Assembly (NCBI GenBank): GCA_003170295.1
Contig: PNAJ01000044.1
Location: 1 to 35,804, forward strand
DNA: 35,804 nucleotides
Origin: Bryobacterales bacterium
Lineage (GTDB): Bacteria > Acidobacteriota > Terriglobia > Bryobacterales > Bryobacteraceae
Direction: 5' to 3'
Below, one piece after another: positions 1 through 8,449 of the stretch. The notes under the pieces are model-generated. The model worked only from the letters and a program-made list of their open reading frames with translations, was not told the DNA's origin and did not search any database. The first letter of the stretch is position 1. Every line of letters begins with the position of its first letter. A program made the translations under genes and the position numbers.

Positions 1-179
1 GGCTGCGCTACGCCCCGACATGAGTGGATTCGGAATCAATCAGGCCTTACAGGAGCGAGTTCACAAAGGACCGAAAATGCATCTGCCTCGCGCAACTGGT
101 TCTTCAATCCACCTTCCTCAATCGTAACATTCTCATCCCCTTATTATTCGGAACGCCGACGGCTTGAAACCACAGAGTA

Positions 180-2510
180 CTACTGCGTCGCCAGCGTTGC
201 ATTGCTCGCCGTGCTCGCGCCACCGATCTTTACCACTACGGGCGTTGAAAGGCTTGGACTGATGCTCGCCGGAATTGTCACGTTAATCTGCATGACCCCC
301 GCCACCAGTGCTGGAGCGGCCCCCGAGTATTGCACCGTTGCATTTACTCCTCCAATGGTCACCGAAACAGGCAGCACGGGCTTCGGCAGAATCGCCCCAG
401 CCACTTTTCCATCGAAGCCCGGAGGATTGGTTTGCCCTTCGCCGGTCAGATAAAGCGTCACGATCGATCCGCGCGGCGCCGGCGTCGACAATCCGTTAAG
501 GGTTCCGTCTTGATTCAAAATCGACGCTTGCCCGGAGCCTTGCTGATTCGCGGTGAACAAACCTGGCGCCGACGGGACCACCGGGACCGCAAAGCTCGCC
601 GACCGGTTTCCCAGATACTCGACCTGCACGTTGACCGTAGTCAGATTGGCGGCGAAGTATGGCACCATAGCGCTGCACTGCGAGCCAGCGCTCGAAATCA
701 TCGCCGATGGAATCCCATCAAAGAGGACCCGTAATCCTGAAAGCGAGTTGCTCACCAGTCCATTGCTATCGAGCGTCAGGTATTGCGGCGTCGATGAGCC
801 GAGGCCGGTGCCGAAGATCGTGACCATTTCACCCGGAGCCACACCCGAAATGTACGACGCCGCATTCAGCACCGCGTTCACCACGGGTTTCGGCACGGGG
901 AATACGCTGGACGCGGCGGGAATCTCAAACAGAGTCATGGAATACGCGGGAAACGTGGCTGCAATGGCCTGCGCCGAGATGGTGGCGTCCGGCTGCGCCA
1001 CGATCGCATTCAGATTCGCTCCGCTATATCGATACACATGCACCGTTCCGGCACCCTGAAAATTCGCGAGACTGACGGAGCTCGTAAGGTCACTCGTGGT
1101 CTTATTGATCACGATCGCGATCAGACTCTGGTCCGACCGCTGCGCCGCGAAAATGGAAAGCTGGTCTGGATCCGTCGTCGTGGCCGCGACGCTCGTCTCC
1201 CCGAACGAACTGCCTTTGCCATCGTAGTTGGTGTAGATTTCAAATGCGAAAACTCCCGGCTGGCCCGCGGTGGGAGGACCCCAGATCGTCGCCAGATCCA
1301 GACCTTCGCGCCCGAAAATCCCCAGAATATCGGCCTGCGCCAGCGCACCCGTGATGTCGTCCAGCGCGCCCCAGTTGTATTCGGTGACGGCGGTCTTGGT
1401 CCCTGGATAGTTGTTGTTGACCCAATCTTTCAAGCGAGGAATCAGGCGGATCGGCGTAGTCGCGTCGACGTCCGCAACGATGTAGTTCGGATCCCAAAAT
1501 GCCCGCGTCGAAGTCAGCCTGAGTTGATTCGTCGCTGCGGCGCCTGCTTTGCCGAACGAGATGTTGTTCGGCGCAATATAACCATGCACGTCCAGATAAT
1601 CGAGCAGCCTTTGCCCGTGCTGCATCTCATAGCTGCGCATCTGCTGCAGATACCAGTCTAGCCACGCGACGCCTCCGTGCGCATTCCGATCCACCGGATT
1701 GTCGTTATAAAGGTAAGGCTTGGTGGCCCAGCCATGCACGAAATCGGTGGCGGAATAGAAGTAACTATCCCAGCCCGATGGAATCGGTCCACTGATCATC
1801 GCCGTTGGGTCCGCCGCCTTGATCATCTGCGCGAACTTCGTGCCCAGCGACAACACTTCATCGTAAGTGGCAGGGTTCGGATGAACGTCGTGATGCACGG
1901 CCATCCACCACTCCGGCTCGTTATCGAGACTCCAAATCTGCACGCCTCCCTGATTCGGCCCGAACGTCGCGATCAAATGCGCGATCCACGGCGCATAGAA
2001 CGTCTCGTCCACTTCCACGCTGGTATCGTGCGGATCGGCATTAGTCAACCACTGTTTGTTCAACTGCCCATTGCCACAATCTTTCGAATACGGATCGACC
2101 GCATCTTGTTTCCCGTACTTCGCGACGCTGTAGCTGCACGTATGGTCGCGGCTCTTAGTGGTCCAGCCAAGGATCGGCATCGTGCCCAGCGTCTTGGCGT
2201 GGGTCAGATGATTCCCTGCGACCAAAGTGTCGAAATACGTACCGCTGGCAGCGGCATACGGAAAATTTTCGAAATAGTAATCGCTGCCGCTGTTGTAATT
2301 GTCGAACACCCAGTTATAGCGAGTAGTCGCGTCGCCTCCGAATCGCCGCACGCCGATCCGCATCGTCGCGGAAAGAGACTGGTCACCGGCCGAAAAATCG
2401 TTGATCCCATAAATATCAGGGCTAATGGAATGCCTGTTCGCCGCTGCGTCAATCGCAAGTTGTGCACTAGCCTGCGCCGCCAGAATCAAACTCACGAAAA
2501 GCAATCTCAT
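180..2510 (-). CDS. Secreted GH44 family endoglucanase/xyloglucanase with Solibacter-type C-terminal domain
   Basis: Likely hydrolyses beta-1,4-glucan or xyloglucan outside the cell. The start at 2510 is chosen because it begins a clear signal peptide (MRLLFVSLILAAQASAQ); the open frame runs 39 codons further upstream without sense. Numbered from that start (776 residues), residues about 18-520 match the GH44 catalytic domain: the acid/base Glu lies in the NEPEWW motif (E198) and the probable nucleophile in VTEYNWG (E377). Residues about 526-776 are the beta-rich C-terminal domain typical of Solibacter/Bryobacter exported proteins (TIGR03437-like; signs are NAASY, PGEMVTIFG, PGLFT and YLTGEGQ). 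No dockerin or known carbohydrate-binding module is visible. It stands alone, divergent from the MFS transporter across a 600-bp gap. No strong ribosome binding site is seen. Family assignment comes from motifs recognised by eye. Confidence 0.85.
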   Translation of the reverse strand: MRLLFVSLILAAQASAQLAIDAAANRHSISPDIYGINDFSAGDQSLSATMRIGVRRFGGDATTRYNWVFDNYNSGSDYYFENFPYAAASGTYFDTLVAGNHLTHAKTLGTMPILGWTTKSRDHTCSYSVAKYGKQDAVDPYSKDCGNGQLNKQWLTNADPHDTSVEVDETFYAPWIAHLIATFGPNQGGVQIWSLDNEPEWWMAVHHDVHPNPATYDEVLSLGTKFAQMIKAADPTAMISGPIPSGWDSYFYSATDFVHGWATKPYLYNDNPVDRNAHGGVAWLDWYLQQMRSYEMQHGQRLLDYLDVHGYIAPNNISFGKAGAAATNQLRLTSTRAFWDPNYIVADVDATTPIRLIPRLKDWVNNNYPGTKTAVTEYNWGALDDITGALAQADILGIFGREGLDLATIWGPPTAGQPGVFAFEIYTNYDGKGSSFGETSVAATTTDPDQLSIFAAQRSDQSLIAIVINKTTSDLTSSVSLANFQGAGTVHVYRYSGANLNAIVAQPDATISAQAIAATFPAYSMTLFEIPAASSVFPVPKPVVNAVLNAASYISGVAPGEMVTIFGTGLGSSTPQYLTLDSNGLVSNSLSGLRVLFDGIPSAMISSAGSQCSAMVPYFAANLTTVNVQVEYLGNRSASFAVPVVPSAPGLFTANQQGSGQASILNQDGTLNGLSTPAPRGSIVTLYLTGEGQTNPPGFDGKVAGAILPKPVLPVSVTIGGVNATVQYSGAAPALVAGVMQINVTIPASISPSLSTPVVVKIGGASTASNATLATQ

Positions 2511-2597
2511 CAGTTTCACAGTAACGCATCTCCCCGCTTCGACACTCGTGCGCCCATTAGCCGCACCGATAGCAATGAAAACACCGGTCTCTGGTGG

Positions 2598-2617
2598 GGC
2601 AGGCGGTTTCGCCTGCC
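2598..2617. repeat. GGCAGGCG hairpin repeat (copy 1)
   Basis: An 8-bp perfect stem GGCAGGCG/CGCCTGCC with a GTTT loop, preceded by GGTGG. The same unit, with small changes, sits at 10196-10220, and a weaker relative (GGTGGGAG...CTCCCC) at 7362-7381. These are short interspersed palindromes between genes. The copy is upstream of the GH44 gene, so it is not that gene's terminator. Confidence 0.7.
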
Positions 2618-2653
2618 GACTGAACACGCGAATTTAGTGCCCGGAAACGCGAC

Positions 2654-2680
2654 GGTTAAACGCCAGTGTGGCGTTTAACC
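2654..2680. repeat. Perfect 11-bp inverted repeat
   Basis: GGTTAAACGCC at 2654-2664 and GGCGTTTAACC at 2670-2680 are exact inverted copies around an AGTGT loop. It would form a stable hairpin or serve as an operator-like site. No T-run follows on either strand, so a simple intrinsic terminator is unlikely. It lies about 145 bp upstream of the GH44 start. Confidence 0.7.
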
Positions 2681-2950
2681 AACGCCGGGCCGCCAAAGGC
2701 GTTTCGATGCGCGAGTCTAAGAAAACACATCACTTACTCCCCAGTCTGCGAAAAACTCCTCGCGTTAGATTCGCGTTATTTTAACGCGGGGCAAGGACAG
2801 GCCGGGCCTTTCCTACTTCACTCAGGATAAATGGGGGGAGTAGAGAACGACGGCGATGGAAGAGGCTATCGTTTTGATTTGATGGTTGGTTAGCGACTCG
2901 ATATTTAGGCTACTGTTTCCATGGCGGTTTCTCTGCAGATTTAGCGAACC

Positions 2951-3030
2951 CATGCTTCGCATGGCGCGATTTTGGGCTACATCCGGTCCGCAATGCTGTC
3001 AGCATGCGGACAGACCACAGGGAGCGGTCA
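2951..3030. repeat. Cluster of palindromes with a GACCACAGGGAGCGG repeat motif
   Basis: A CATGC/GCATG hairpin (2951-2963) is followed by a longer hairpin at 2986-3011, whose arms GTCCGCAATGCT and AGCATGCGGAC pair with one bulged A. Then comes GACCACAGGGAGCGGT at about 3011-3026, which resembles the motif at 15823-15849 and, inverted, at 20361-20386. It looks like one more degenerate member of that interspersed repeat family, placed upstream of the MFS gene. Confidence 0.55.
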
Positions 3031-3112
3031 AACCCTCTGTTTTCGAGAGTGTCGACGCCCGAGCACGTTCTCGACATTCCCCTTTTCGAGAGCAGCTATA
3101 CTCACATAGGAA

Positions 3113-4366
3113 ATGTTCAGATGGATTCTCGTCGGCTGGATGTTCGTCATTTCCGCGATCGCTTATCTGGATCGCGTCAATCTCTCGATCGCCGGCCGCG
3201 CGATTGAAGAGGAATTTCACTTCTCCGATATCCAGCTCGGCTACATCCTGAGCGCCTTCGTGCTCGGCTATGCCCTGTTCCAAGCTCCCGGCGGACGCAT
3301 TGCCGACCGTTTCGGACCCCGCCTGGTTCTCTCGCTCGGTGTCGTGTGGTGGGCCGTGTTTACTGTACTCATCACCTTGCTCTCCATTCAATTGACCGCG
3401 CTGCTGACCACTCTGATCGCGATCCGGTTCGCGCTCGGCATCGGGGAAGCCGTTGTTTACCCATCTTCAAACTGTGTCGTTTCCGCGTGGATTCCATCGA
3501 CCGAGCGCGGCATCGCCAACGGCATCATTTTCGCCGGTGTCGGATTCGGCGCCGGAGTCACGCCGCGTCTCATCGTCTATTTCCTCGAACACGGCGGCTG
3601 GCGCGCGTCCTTCTGGGCCAGCGCGACCATCGGACTCGCCGCGGGCGCAATCTGGTTTTTCCTCGCGCGCGACCGTCCCCGCCAGCATCCCTGGGTTTCG
3701 CCACAGGAGCTCGCGTACATCGAAGCGGGGCTGCCGCGCGAAGATCCGAAACTCGGACCGGCAAAGCTCAAGTGGCGCGTGATCTTCTCCAATCGCGACG
3801 TCCTAGCCGTTGGCTTCAGTTACTTCTGCTTCGGCTATACGGCATATATTTTTCTCAGTTGGTTTTTCATCTACCTGAACAAAGTCCGCGGCCTCGATCT
3901 CAAATCGAGCTCGTACTACAGCATGCTCCCTTTCCTTGCGATGGCCCTCGGCTCCACTCTCGGGGGTTGGCTGAGCGACGCCATCACGAAAAAACACGGC
4001 AAGAAAATCGGCCGCTGCCGCCTCGCTTCGATCGCCGTTGCATTCGCCGCGCTTTTCGTCGCGCTGGGCACGCAAGTCGAAAGCGCTCGCGTCGCGAGCT
4101 TCGTCCTGGCCGCCGGCGCGGGCACGCTCTACATTGCGCAAAGCTCGTTTTGGTCCGTCAGTGCGGACATTGGAAAAAGCTCCGCCGGCTCCGTCTCGGG
4201 CGTCATCAATATGGGTGCGCAGTTCGGTGGCGCGCTCACTTCTTCGCTCACTCCATGGATCGCGAAAGAGTTCGGCTGGAGCGCATCGTTCCTGGTGGCC
4301 TCGGCACTCTGCCTCGCCGGCTCGCTAACGTGGCTGCTAGTCGACCCGGATCGAGGCGAACGATAA
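3113..4366 (+). CDS. MFS transporter, anion:cation symporter-like (ACS) family
   Basis: A 417-residue major facilitator with about 12 predicted membrane helices, in the inner membrane. The first helix ends in AYLDRVNLS, typical of the hexuronate/glucarate/phthalate (ACS) branch. A motif A-like loop, GGRIADRFGPR, follows helix 2, and LGGWLSDAITKKHGKK is the matching loop in the second half. It probably imports an organic anion or sugar acid; the substrate cannot be read from the sequence. Its neighbour, the secreted GH44 cellulase, is divergent, so a link to polysaccharide use is only suggestive. The start is the first Met before helix 1; the ribosome binding site is weak (AGG at 3108-3110). 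A hairpin with a T-run at 4655-4683 is the first terminator-like site downstream. Confidence 0.85.
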   Translation: MFRWILVGWMFVISAIAYLDRVNLSIAGRAIEEEFHFSDIQLGYILSAFVLGYALFQAPGGRIADRFGPRLVLSLGVVWWAVFTVLITLLSIQLTALLTTLIAIRFALGIGEAVVYPSSNCVVSAWIPSTERGIANGIIFAGVGFGAGVTPRLIVYFLEHGGWRASFWASATIGLAAGAIWFFLARDRPRQHPWVSPQELAYIEAGLPREDPKLGPAKLKWRVIFSNRDVLAVGFSYFCFGYTAYIFLSWFFIYLNKVRGLDLKSSSYYSMLPFLAMALGSTLGGWLSDAITKKHGKKIGRCRLASIAVAFAALFVALGTQVESARVASFVLAAGAGTLYIAQSSFWSVSADIGKSSAGSVSGVINMGAQFGGALTSSLTPWIAKEFGWSASFLVASALCLAGSLTWLLVDPDRGER

Positions 4367-4454
4367 CGTCGCCAGCACAAACCCTATTTCCTTCCCCGTC
4401 CACCACTTCGCGCATCCATGCACGCCCTGCGAACATCACCCGCATTAAATTCTA

Positions 4455-4685
4455 AGCAAGGAGTCCGGGCGCTCTTCTGACGGAGCGCTGGATCGACCAG
4501 TAGGTGTTCATGCTAGCCACTGCACCGATACGGGTCTGTGTGCGTTGGATTGCTGCCAGTCAACGACTGGCCCCTAGGCGGACGGGGTTACGCTCGTAGC
4601 TTCCAGTTGTGGAAGGGTAAATAAAGCAGCTAAAGGGCGCGCGTCCGATAATAACCCCGTCCCGTAAGGGCGGGGATGTTTTTAA
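4455..4685 (+). ncRNA. Candidate structured RNA or IS200/IS605 right-end relic with four hairpins
   Basis: This stretch between the MFS gene and rseP has no open frame of note but four clean stem-loops: GCGCTC/GAGCGC (4469-4488), GCCAGTC/GACTGGC with an AAC loop (4555-4571), CTTCCA/TGGAAG with a GTTG loop (4600-4615), and CCCCGTCCC/GGGCGGGG with a GTAA loop (4655-4675) followed by ATGTTTTT. The last one resembles the 3' hairpin at the right end of many IS605/tnpB elements, which is also the end of the omega RNA. One frame ends ...SDNNPVP-stop-GRG, reminiscent of eroded tnpB tails. No tnpB remains here. This could be a mobile-element scar, a genuine small RNA, or a terminator cluster. Confidence 0.35.
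4655..4683 (+). terminator. Intrinsic terminator-like hairpin between MFS gene and rseP
   Basis: CCCCGTCCC and GGGCGGGG pair with one bulged T around GTAA, followed by ATGTTTTT (T-run 4679-4683). Read on the plus strand it is a good Rho-independent terminator downstream of the MFS gene. On the minus strand the hairpin starts just after the rseP stop codon (4682-4684) and is followed by TTATTAT, so it may work in both directions. Confidence 0.6.
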
Positions 4686-6022
4686 CTAGGAGGCAAAATC
4701 TTCGATAAATCGTTGTAAAGCACGAAAACAACAACCACCATCAGGAACACAAACCCGACCTTCAGCACTGCTTCCTTAACCTTCAGATCCAGATCGCGAC
4801 GCAGCAGCATCTCGATCAGTAGCATCAGGATCACTCCGCCATCCAGAATCGGAATCGGCAGCAGATTGAAGATCGCCAGATTCAGGCTCACGCCCGCCAT
4901 CAGCTCGATGAACGGAAGCGCGCCCTCGCGCGCCGCCTGCCCCGACATCTGCGCAATGCGGAACGGCCCTTCGATCGACTTCGGAGACATCCTCCGCTCC
5001 GCGATCCCTTCCAGGAATCTGAAGATCAGCTTGGCGTTCTGCACATTCCTTCGGCAGGATTCGGTGAACGCCTGCGCCAGCGGAAGCTTCACCACTTCCA
5101 TCGGCTGCTCCAACATCACGCCGATCATCCACCGCGTCTGTCCTTCGATTTCCCTCTGCGCCGGCTTCAGCACCACCTGGTGCAGGACCCCTTTGCGCGA
5201 ATACGTCAGATTGATGGGAGCGCCCTTGGTCTGCTCGATTACTTCTTGCAGCCGCGAAGCGTTTCTGAGCGGCTGACCGTTAATGTTGAGGAGGATGTCG
5301 CCCTTTTCCAGACCCGCCTTCTCCGCGGCTTCGTTCCCTTTCACGTACCCGGCTACTTGTACCTGGGACTCCTGCATCCAGCCCGCCTGGCCCGCGCTCA
5401 GCTTCTCGTCGTAGGCCGGCGTGACGGAAAAATGCAGCAACTCCCCGTTGCGTTTCACCACCACCTGCATTGCCCGCCGGGCGCCGACGATCTCCTTCAT
5501 CACGATGTCTTCCCAGTTCGGATTCTCCACGTCGTCGATCTGCACCACCCGATCGCCTTCGCGGATCCCCGCCTGGTACGCCGCGCCACTGGGCGTGACA
5601 ACTCCAACCACCGGCGAACGCGGCAGCGGAATCCGCAAGTAATGTTGCGTGAACAACCCGGTCAGCAGCACCACCGAAAGCACCAGGTTGATCGCCGGAC
5701 CCGCGAACGAGATAATCATTCGCTGCCACCGGGGCTTCGCCAGGAAATTGCGCGGATCGGCATTGACATTTTGATCCCCGGGATCGCTCATATCGCCAAA
5801 CTGCTCGCCCGCCATCTTCACGTATCCGCCAAAGAGGATCGCGCAGAAACGGAAATCGGTCTCGCCGCGTTTGAAGCCGAACAGGCGCGGCCCAAACCCG
5901 AAGCTGAACGCCTCGATTTTCACGTCAAAGAAGCGAGCCGCCCAATAGTGGCCTAATTCGTGGACCAGGATCATCACCCCGATCAGAACCAGATACCACC
6001 AGATGTTTTGTAAGAAAACCAT
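4682..6022 (-). CDS. rseP: RIP metalloprotease RseP (site-2 protease)
   Basis: Inner-membrane zinc protease that cuts membrane-bound substrates such as anti-sigma factors and signal peptide remnants. It has 446 residues, the usual length. The zinc motif HELGH is at 21-25 in the first helix, FAGP lies at about 106-109, and the second active-site motif NLLPIPILDGG is at 386-396. Two PDZ domains lie between (about 137-200 and 222-285), as in E. coli RseP. ATG start, 11 bp downstream of dxr, so the two are almost certainly cotranscribed, a common arrangement. The stop codon abuts the hairpin at 4655-4675. Confidence 0.95.
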   Translation of the reverse strand: MVFLQNIWWYLVLIGVMILVHELGHYWAARFFDVKIEAFSFGFGPRLFGFKRGETDFRFCAILFGGYVKMAGEQFGDMSDPGDQNVNADPRNFLAKPRWQRMIISFAGPAINLVLSVVLLTGLFTQHYLRIPLPRSPVVGVVTPSGAAYQAGIREGDRVVQIDDVENPNWEDIVMKEIVGARRAMQVVVKRNGELLHFSVTPAYDEKLSAGQAGWMQESQVQVAGYVKGNEAAEKAGLEKGDILLNINGQPLRNASRLQEVIEQTKGAPINLTYSRKGVLHQVVLKPAQREIEGQTRWMIGVMLEQPMEVVKLPLAQAFTESCRRNVQNAKLIFRFLEGIAERRMSPKSIEGPFRIAQMSGQAAREGALPFIELMAGVSLNLAIFNLLPIPILDGGVILMLLIEMLLRRDLDLKVKEAVLKVGFVFLMVVVVFVLYNDLSKILPPS

Positions 6023-6033
6023 GCCTATACTTT

Positions 6034-7239
6034 CTACGCGCGCGTCTTACCTATAAGGACCGCTTCGGTTGCAGCTTTATTCCCCCAGCGCGCCTCGATC
6101 ACCCGCCGGGCCGCCTCACGAGAGGCACGATCTATTTCTAGCACTTCCGCGATCGTCCGTGGTTCGCGGGTCGGAATCCGGTCGAGCGTCTCCGCCACCG
6201 TCGCCGCAATCGCGGGGAACGGAATGTGCCCAGCGAGAAACGCGTCCACCGCAATCTCATCGGCCGCATTCAGCGTGCACGTAGCCGAACCGCCCGTCTC
6301 CTGCGCCTCATAGGCAAGCTTGAGAAGCGGAAATTGTTTAAAATCGGGAGCCTCGAAGTTCCACGTCGCACTCTCGGACCAATCCAGGCGCGGGACCGGC
6401 GCGTCGGCGCGCTCCGGATAAGTCAGCGCATATTGAATCGGCATCCGCATATCCGTTGCCGATACTTGTGCGATTATGCTGCCGTCGGTGTACTCCACCA
6501 TCGCGTGAACCTTCGATTGAGGATGCACCACCACCTCTACTTGTTTCGGCGGAAGATCGAACAGCCAACAGGCCTCGATCACCTCGAATCCTTTATTCAT
6601 CAAGGTTGCCGAATCGATGGTGATGCGCGGTCCCATCTTCCATGTTGGATGATTCAACGCCTGCTCCGGCGTCACCTTCGCCAGCGCTTCCGCCGGAGTT
6701 TTCCGGAAAGGACCGCCCGAGGCCGTCAGAATCAATTTTGCGACTTCATCCCGCCGCCCCGCCCGGAAGCACTGGTGCGCGCCGTTATGCTCGCTGTCTA
6801 CCGGAAGCAATTCGCTGCCCGAAGCGCGCATCGCCTCAATCACCAGCTTGCCGCTCGCCACCAGCGTCTCTTTATTCGCGAGGCCGACCCGTTTGCCCAA
6901 CCGCACCGCCTCGTAAGTCGCTTCCATCCCTTCGACGCCAACAATCGCCGACATCACGAATCCAGCCGCGTGAGCTCTGGCCGCAGCCACGCGAGCCTCC
7001 GCGCCAAACCCAAGTTCCGGAATGTGCGAACCCAGCCGCCCCCGCAGATCGTTCAGAGCGGTTTCATCAGCTACCACAACCACTTGCGGGCGAAATTCAG
7101 CGATTTGCCGGGCCAAAAGCTCGGTGTTGCGCCCCGCCACCAGCGCGTAAATACCGAACCTCTCCGGCCATCGCCGCACGACATCCAGAGTGCTGGTGCC
7201 AATCGACCCGGTAGAGCCCAGAAGTGTAAGAAGAGTCAC
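6034..7239 (-). CDS. dxr: 1-deoxy-D-xylulose 5-phosphate reductoisomerase
   Basis: Second step of the MEP pathway to isoprenoids: DXP is rearranged and reduced with NADPH to MEP in the cytoplasm. 401 residues, full length. NADPH-binding GSTGSIG is at 8-14, the metal-binding stretch PVDSEHN at 146-152 (D148, E150), and SGGPF and NHPTWKMG follow in the expected order. The segment after SEHN reads GAHQCF where most family members have AIFQCL, a small local variation next to the active site. The start is GTG at 7239 with an AAGG ribosome binding site a few bases upstream. It is first in an operon with rseP; the usual upstream partner cdsA is not present here. Confidence 0.95.
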   Translation of the reverse strand: MTLLTLLGSTGSIGTSTLDVVRRWPERFGIYALVAGRNTELLARQIAEFRPQVVVVADETALNDLRGRLGSHIPELGFGAEARVAAARAHAAGFVMSAIVGVEGMEATYEAVRLGKRVGLANKETLVASGKLVIEAMRASGSELLPVDSEHNGAHQCFRAGRRDEVAKLILTASGGPFRKTPAEALAKVTPEQALNHPTWKMGPRITIDSATLMNKGFEVIEACWLFDLPPKQVEVVVHPQSKVHAMVEYTDGSIIAQVSATDMRMPIQYALTYPERADAPVPRLDWSESATWNFEAPDFKQFPLLKLAYEAQETGGSATCTLNAADEIAVDAFLAGHIPFPAIAATVAETLDRIPTREPRTIAEVLEIDRASREAARRVIEARWGNKAATEAVLIGKTRA

Positions 7240-7506
7240 TCTTACCTTATATTATCACTGATTTTGGGAGAGCTTCTTACCTCTTAACCGCCTGACCTCG
7301 AACCCCAAAGGGGCGCCGGGGAGGATTGCTTCAGGGGTCTTTATGAGGTTAGTCTCGCTTTGGTGGGAGTTTCGCCTCCCCGGCTTGATTCCAATATTAG
7401 GATATCTCGATCCAAAAAGCAACAGTTTTTTGTAAAGAAACATGAAAATATTTTTACCACGTCACCCACGTGTTTCTTACAACCATGTTTCTATTGGACA
7501 TATGCC
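7240..7506. other. 267-bp intergenic region upstream of dxr, partly AT-rich
   Basis: No gene is seen. The half next to dxr holds a CCCC-AAA-GGGG hairpin (7303-7313) and a GGTGGGAG/CTCCCC repeat-like hairpin (7362-7381). The other half (about 7385-7506) is clearly more AT-rich than its surroundings and carries a nested palindrome (7430-7482). It should contain the dxr-rseP promoter and the terminator of the dehydrogenase gene; neither has an unambiguous consensus. Confidence 0.5.
7430..7482. promoter_or_regulatory. Nested palindrome in the AT-rich dxr upstream region
   Basis: TTGTAAAGAAACA (7430-7442) pairs with TGTTTCTTACAA (7471-7482) with one bulged A. Inside is CACGT-CACCC-ACGTG (7458-7472). 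A terminator for the minus-strand dehydrogenase ending at 7507, or an operator for the dxr operon, are the two plausible readings. Confidence 0.4.
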
Positions 7507-8400
7507 TTATGGCTTCTTAACTTCTACTCCCGCCCAGTCTTCCAAAACACGGATCACCGAACAGAAATCGTCCTCCGCTCGACCGGAAGCCATATTTGCC
7601 CGTAACATCTGCTCTGTCAATGCGGTGGCCGGAAGCGGCACCCCCAGGGCTTTCCCCGCTTCCAAAGCCAGTCCGACGTCCTTATGCATCCATTTCGTCG
7701 CGAAGTTCGTCCCGAAGTCCCGCGACAGGATGTACGGTGCTTTGAATGAGATGAGCCCACTTTTCGCGGCACTGTTATCGAGAATTTCGAGCATCAAGCT
7801 AGGGGAAATCCCGCCCTTGGTAGCCAATACCATCCCCTCGGCGAAAGCCTGCATGATATTCGCCAGAATCAGGTTCTGCGTCAGCTTAGCCTGCAATCCC
7901 TGCCCCGACGCGCCGCAGTAATAAAAAACCTTGCCCATGATCTCGAAGTAGGGCTTCGCCCGCTCGAACGCCGCCTGCTCGCCGCCGACCATGAACGTCA
8001 GCGTCCCTTTCTCCGCGCCGGGCTTCGATCCAGTGCACGGCGCGTCGAGAAAGTGTGCCCCGTGGTCCGCGAACTCCTGGCAAATCTCCTTGCTGACCGC
8101 CGGAGAAATCGTGCTGCAATCCGCGATGATGCTGCCCTTCCGCAAGCCTTTGAGCAGTCCGTTCGGACCCAGCGTGATGTTGCGCGCCATCGACGTATCG
8201 CCGACGCAGTAGAACATTACATCCGCGGCCTTGGCAACTTCCTCCGGCGTCGCGCACGCTTTCCCCGCACCCTCCTTCGCCAATTGCTGAGCCTTCGACT
8301 CCGTGTTCGACCACAACGCGACATCATGCCCCGACTTCAACAAGTGCCGAGCCATGGGAGCGCCCATGATTCCAAGTCCGAGAAAACCAAGTTGTGCCAT
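7507..8400 (-). CDS. NAD(P)-dependent beta-hydroxyacid dehydrogenase (3-hydroxyisobutyrate dehydrogenase family)
   Basis: A 297-residue cytoplasmic oxidoreductase of the 3-HIBDH/tartronate semialdehyde reductase/GLYR family. The Rossmann motif GLGIMG is at 8-13, substrate-binding DCSTISP at 94-100, DAPCTGSKPGAEKGTL at 119-134, and the catalytic lysine is K172 in GLQAKLTQN. The all-alpha C-terminal domain (about 165-297) is complete. It could act on 3-hydroxyisobutyrate, glyoxylate or succinate semialdehyde; the sequence does not decide. The methylmalonate-semialdehyde dehydrogenase about 10 kb away uses the product of 3-hydroxyisobutyrate oxidation, but the two are not adjacent, so a link is speculative. 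A small HTH gene lies 49 bp upstream on the same strand. Confidence 0.88.
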   Translation of the reverse strand: MAQLGFLGLGIMGAPMARHLLKSGHDVALWSNTESKAQQLAKEGAGKACATPEEVAKAADVMFYCVGDTSMARNITLGPNGLLKGLRKGSIIADCSTISPAVSKEICQEFADHGAHFLDAPCTGSKPGAEKGTLTFMVGGEQAAFERAKPYFEIMGKVFYYCGASGQGLQAKLTQNLILANIMQAFAEGMVLATKGGISPSLMLEILDNSAAKSGLISFKAPYILSRDFGTNFATKWMHKDVGLALEAGKALGVPLPATALTEQMLRANMASGRAEDDFCSVIRVLEDWAGVEVKKP

Positions 8401-8449
8401 AGAATATAAATTCTACCTGCACATCTTGTATGTTTGGTGAGCGCCGCGT

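Larger units (their letters stand above)
2511..3112. other. 602-bp divergent intergenic region rich in hairpins
   Basis: There is no convincing gene here. It separates the GH44 gene (minus) from the MFS gene (plus) and so should hold both promoters. It contains several palindromes, listed separately at 2598-2617, 2654-2680 and 2951-3030, plus a more AT-rich stretch at about 2740-2890. A TATACT hexamer at 3097-3102 resembles a -10 box for the MFS gene, but it lies only 10 bases before the start codon and no good -35 box is spaced correctly, so no promoter is claimed. Confidence 0.6.

Noticed and set aside
1..179. Gene at the left edge
   Set aside because: No reading frame with sense on either strand and no recognisable motif in these 179 bases.
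3071..3102. Sigma-70 promoter TCGACA...TATACT for the MFS gene
   Set aside because: The spacer is 20 bases and the -10 box is almost on the start codon, so it is too weak to list.
4455..4685. tRNA or known riboswitch
   Set aside because: No cloverleaf or CCA-type end, and none of the riboswitch cores I know; hairpins are separate and the region follows a gene rather than leading one.
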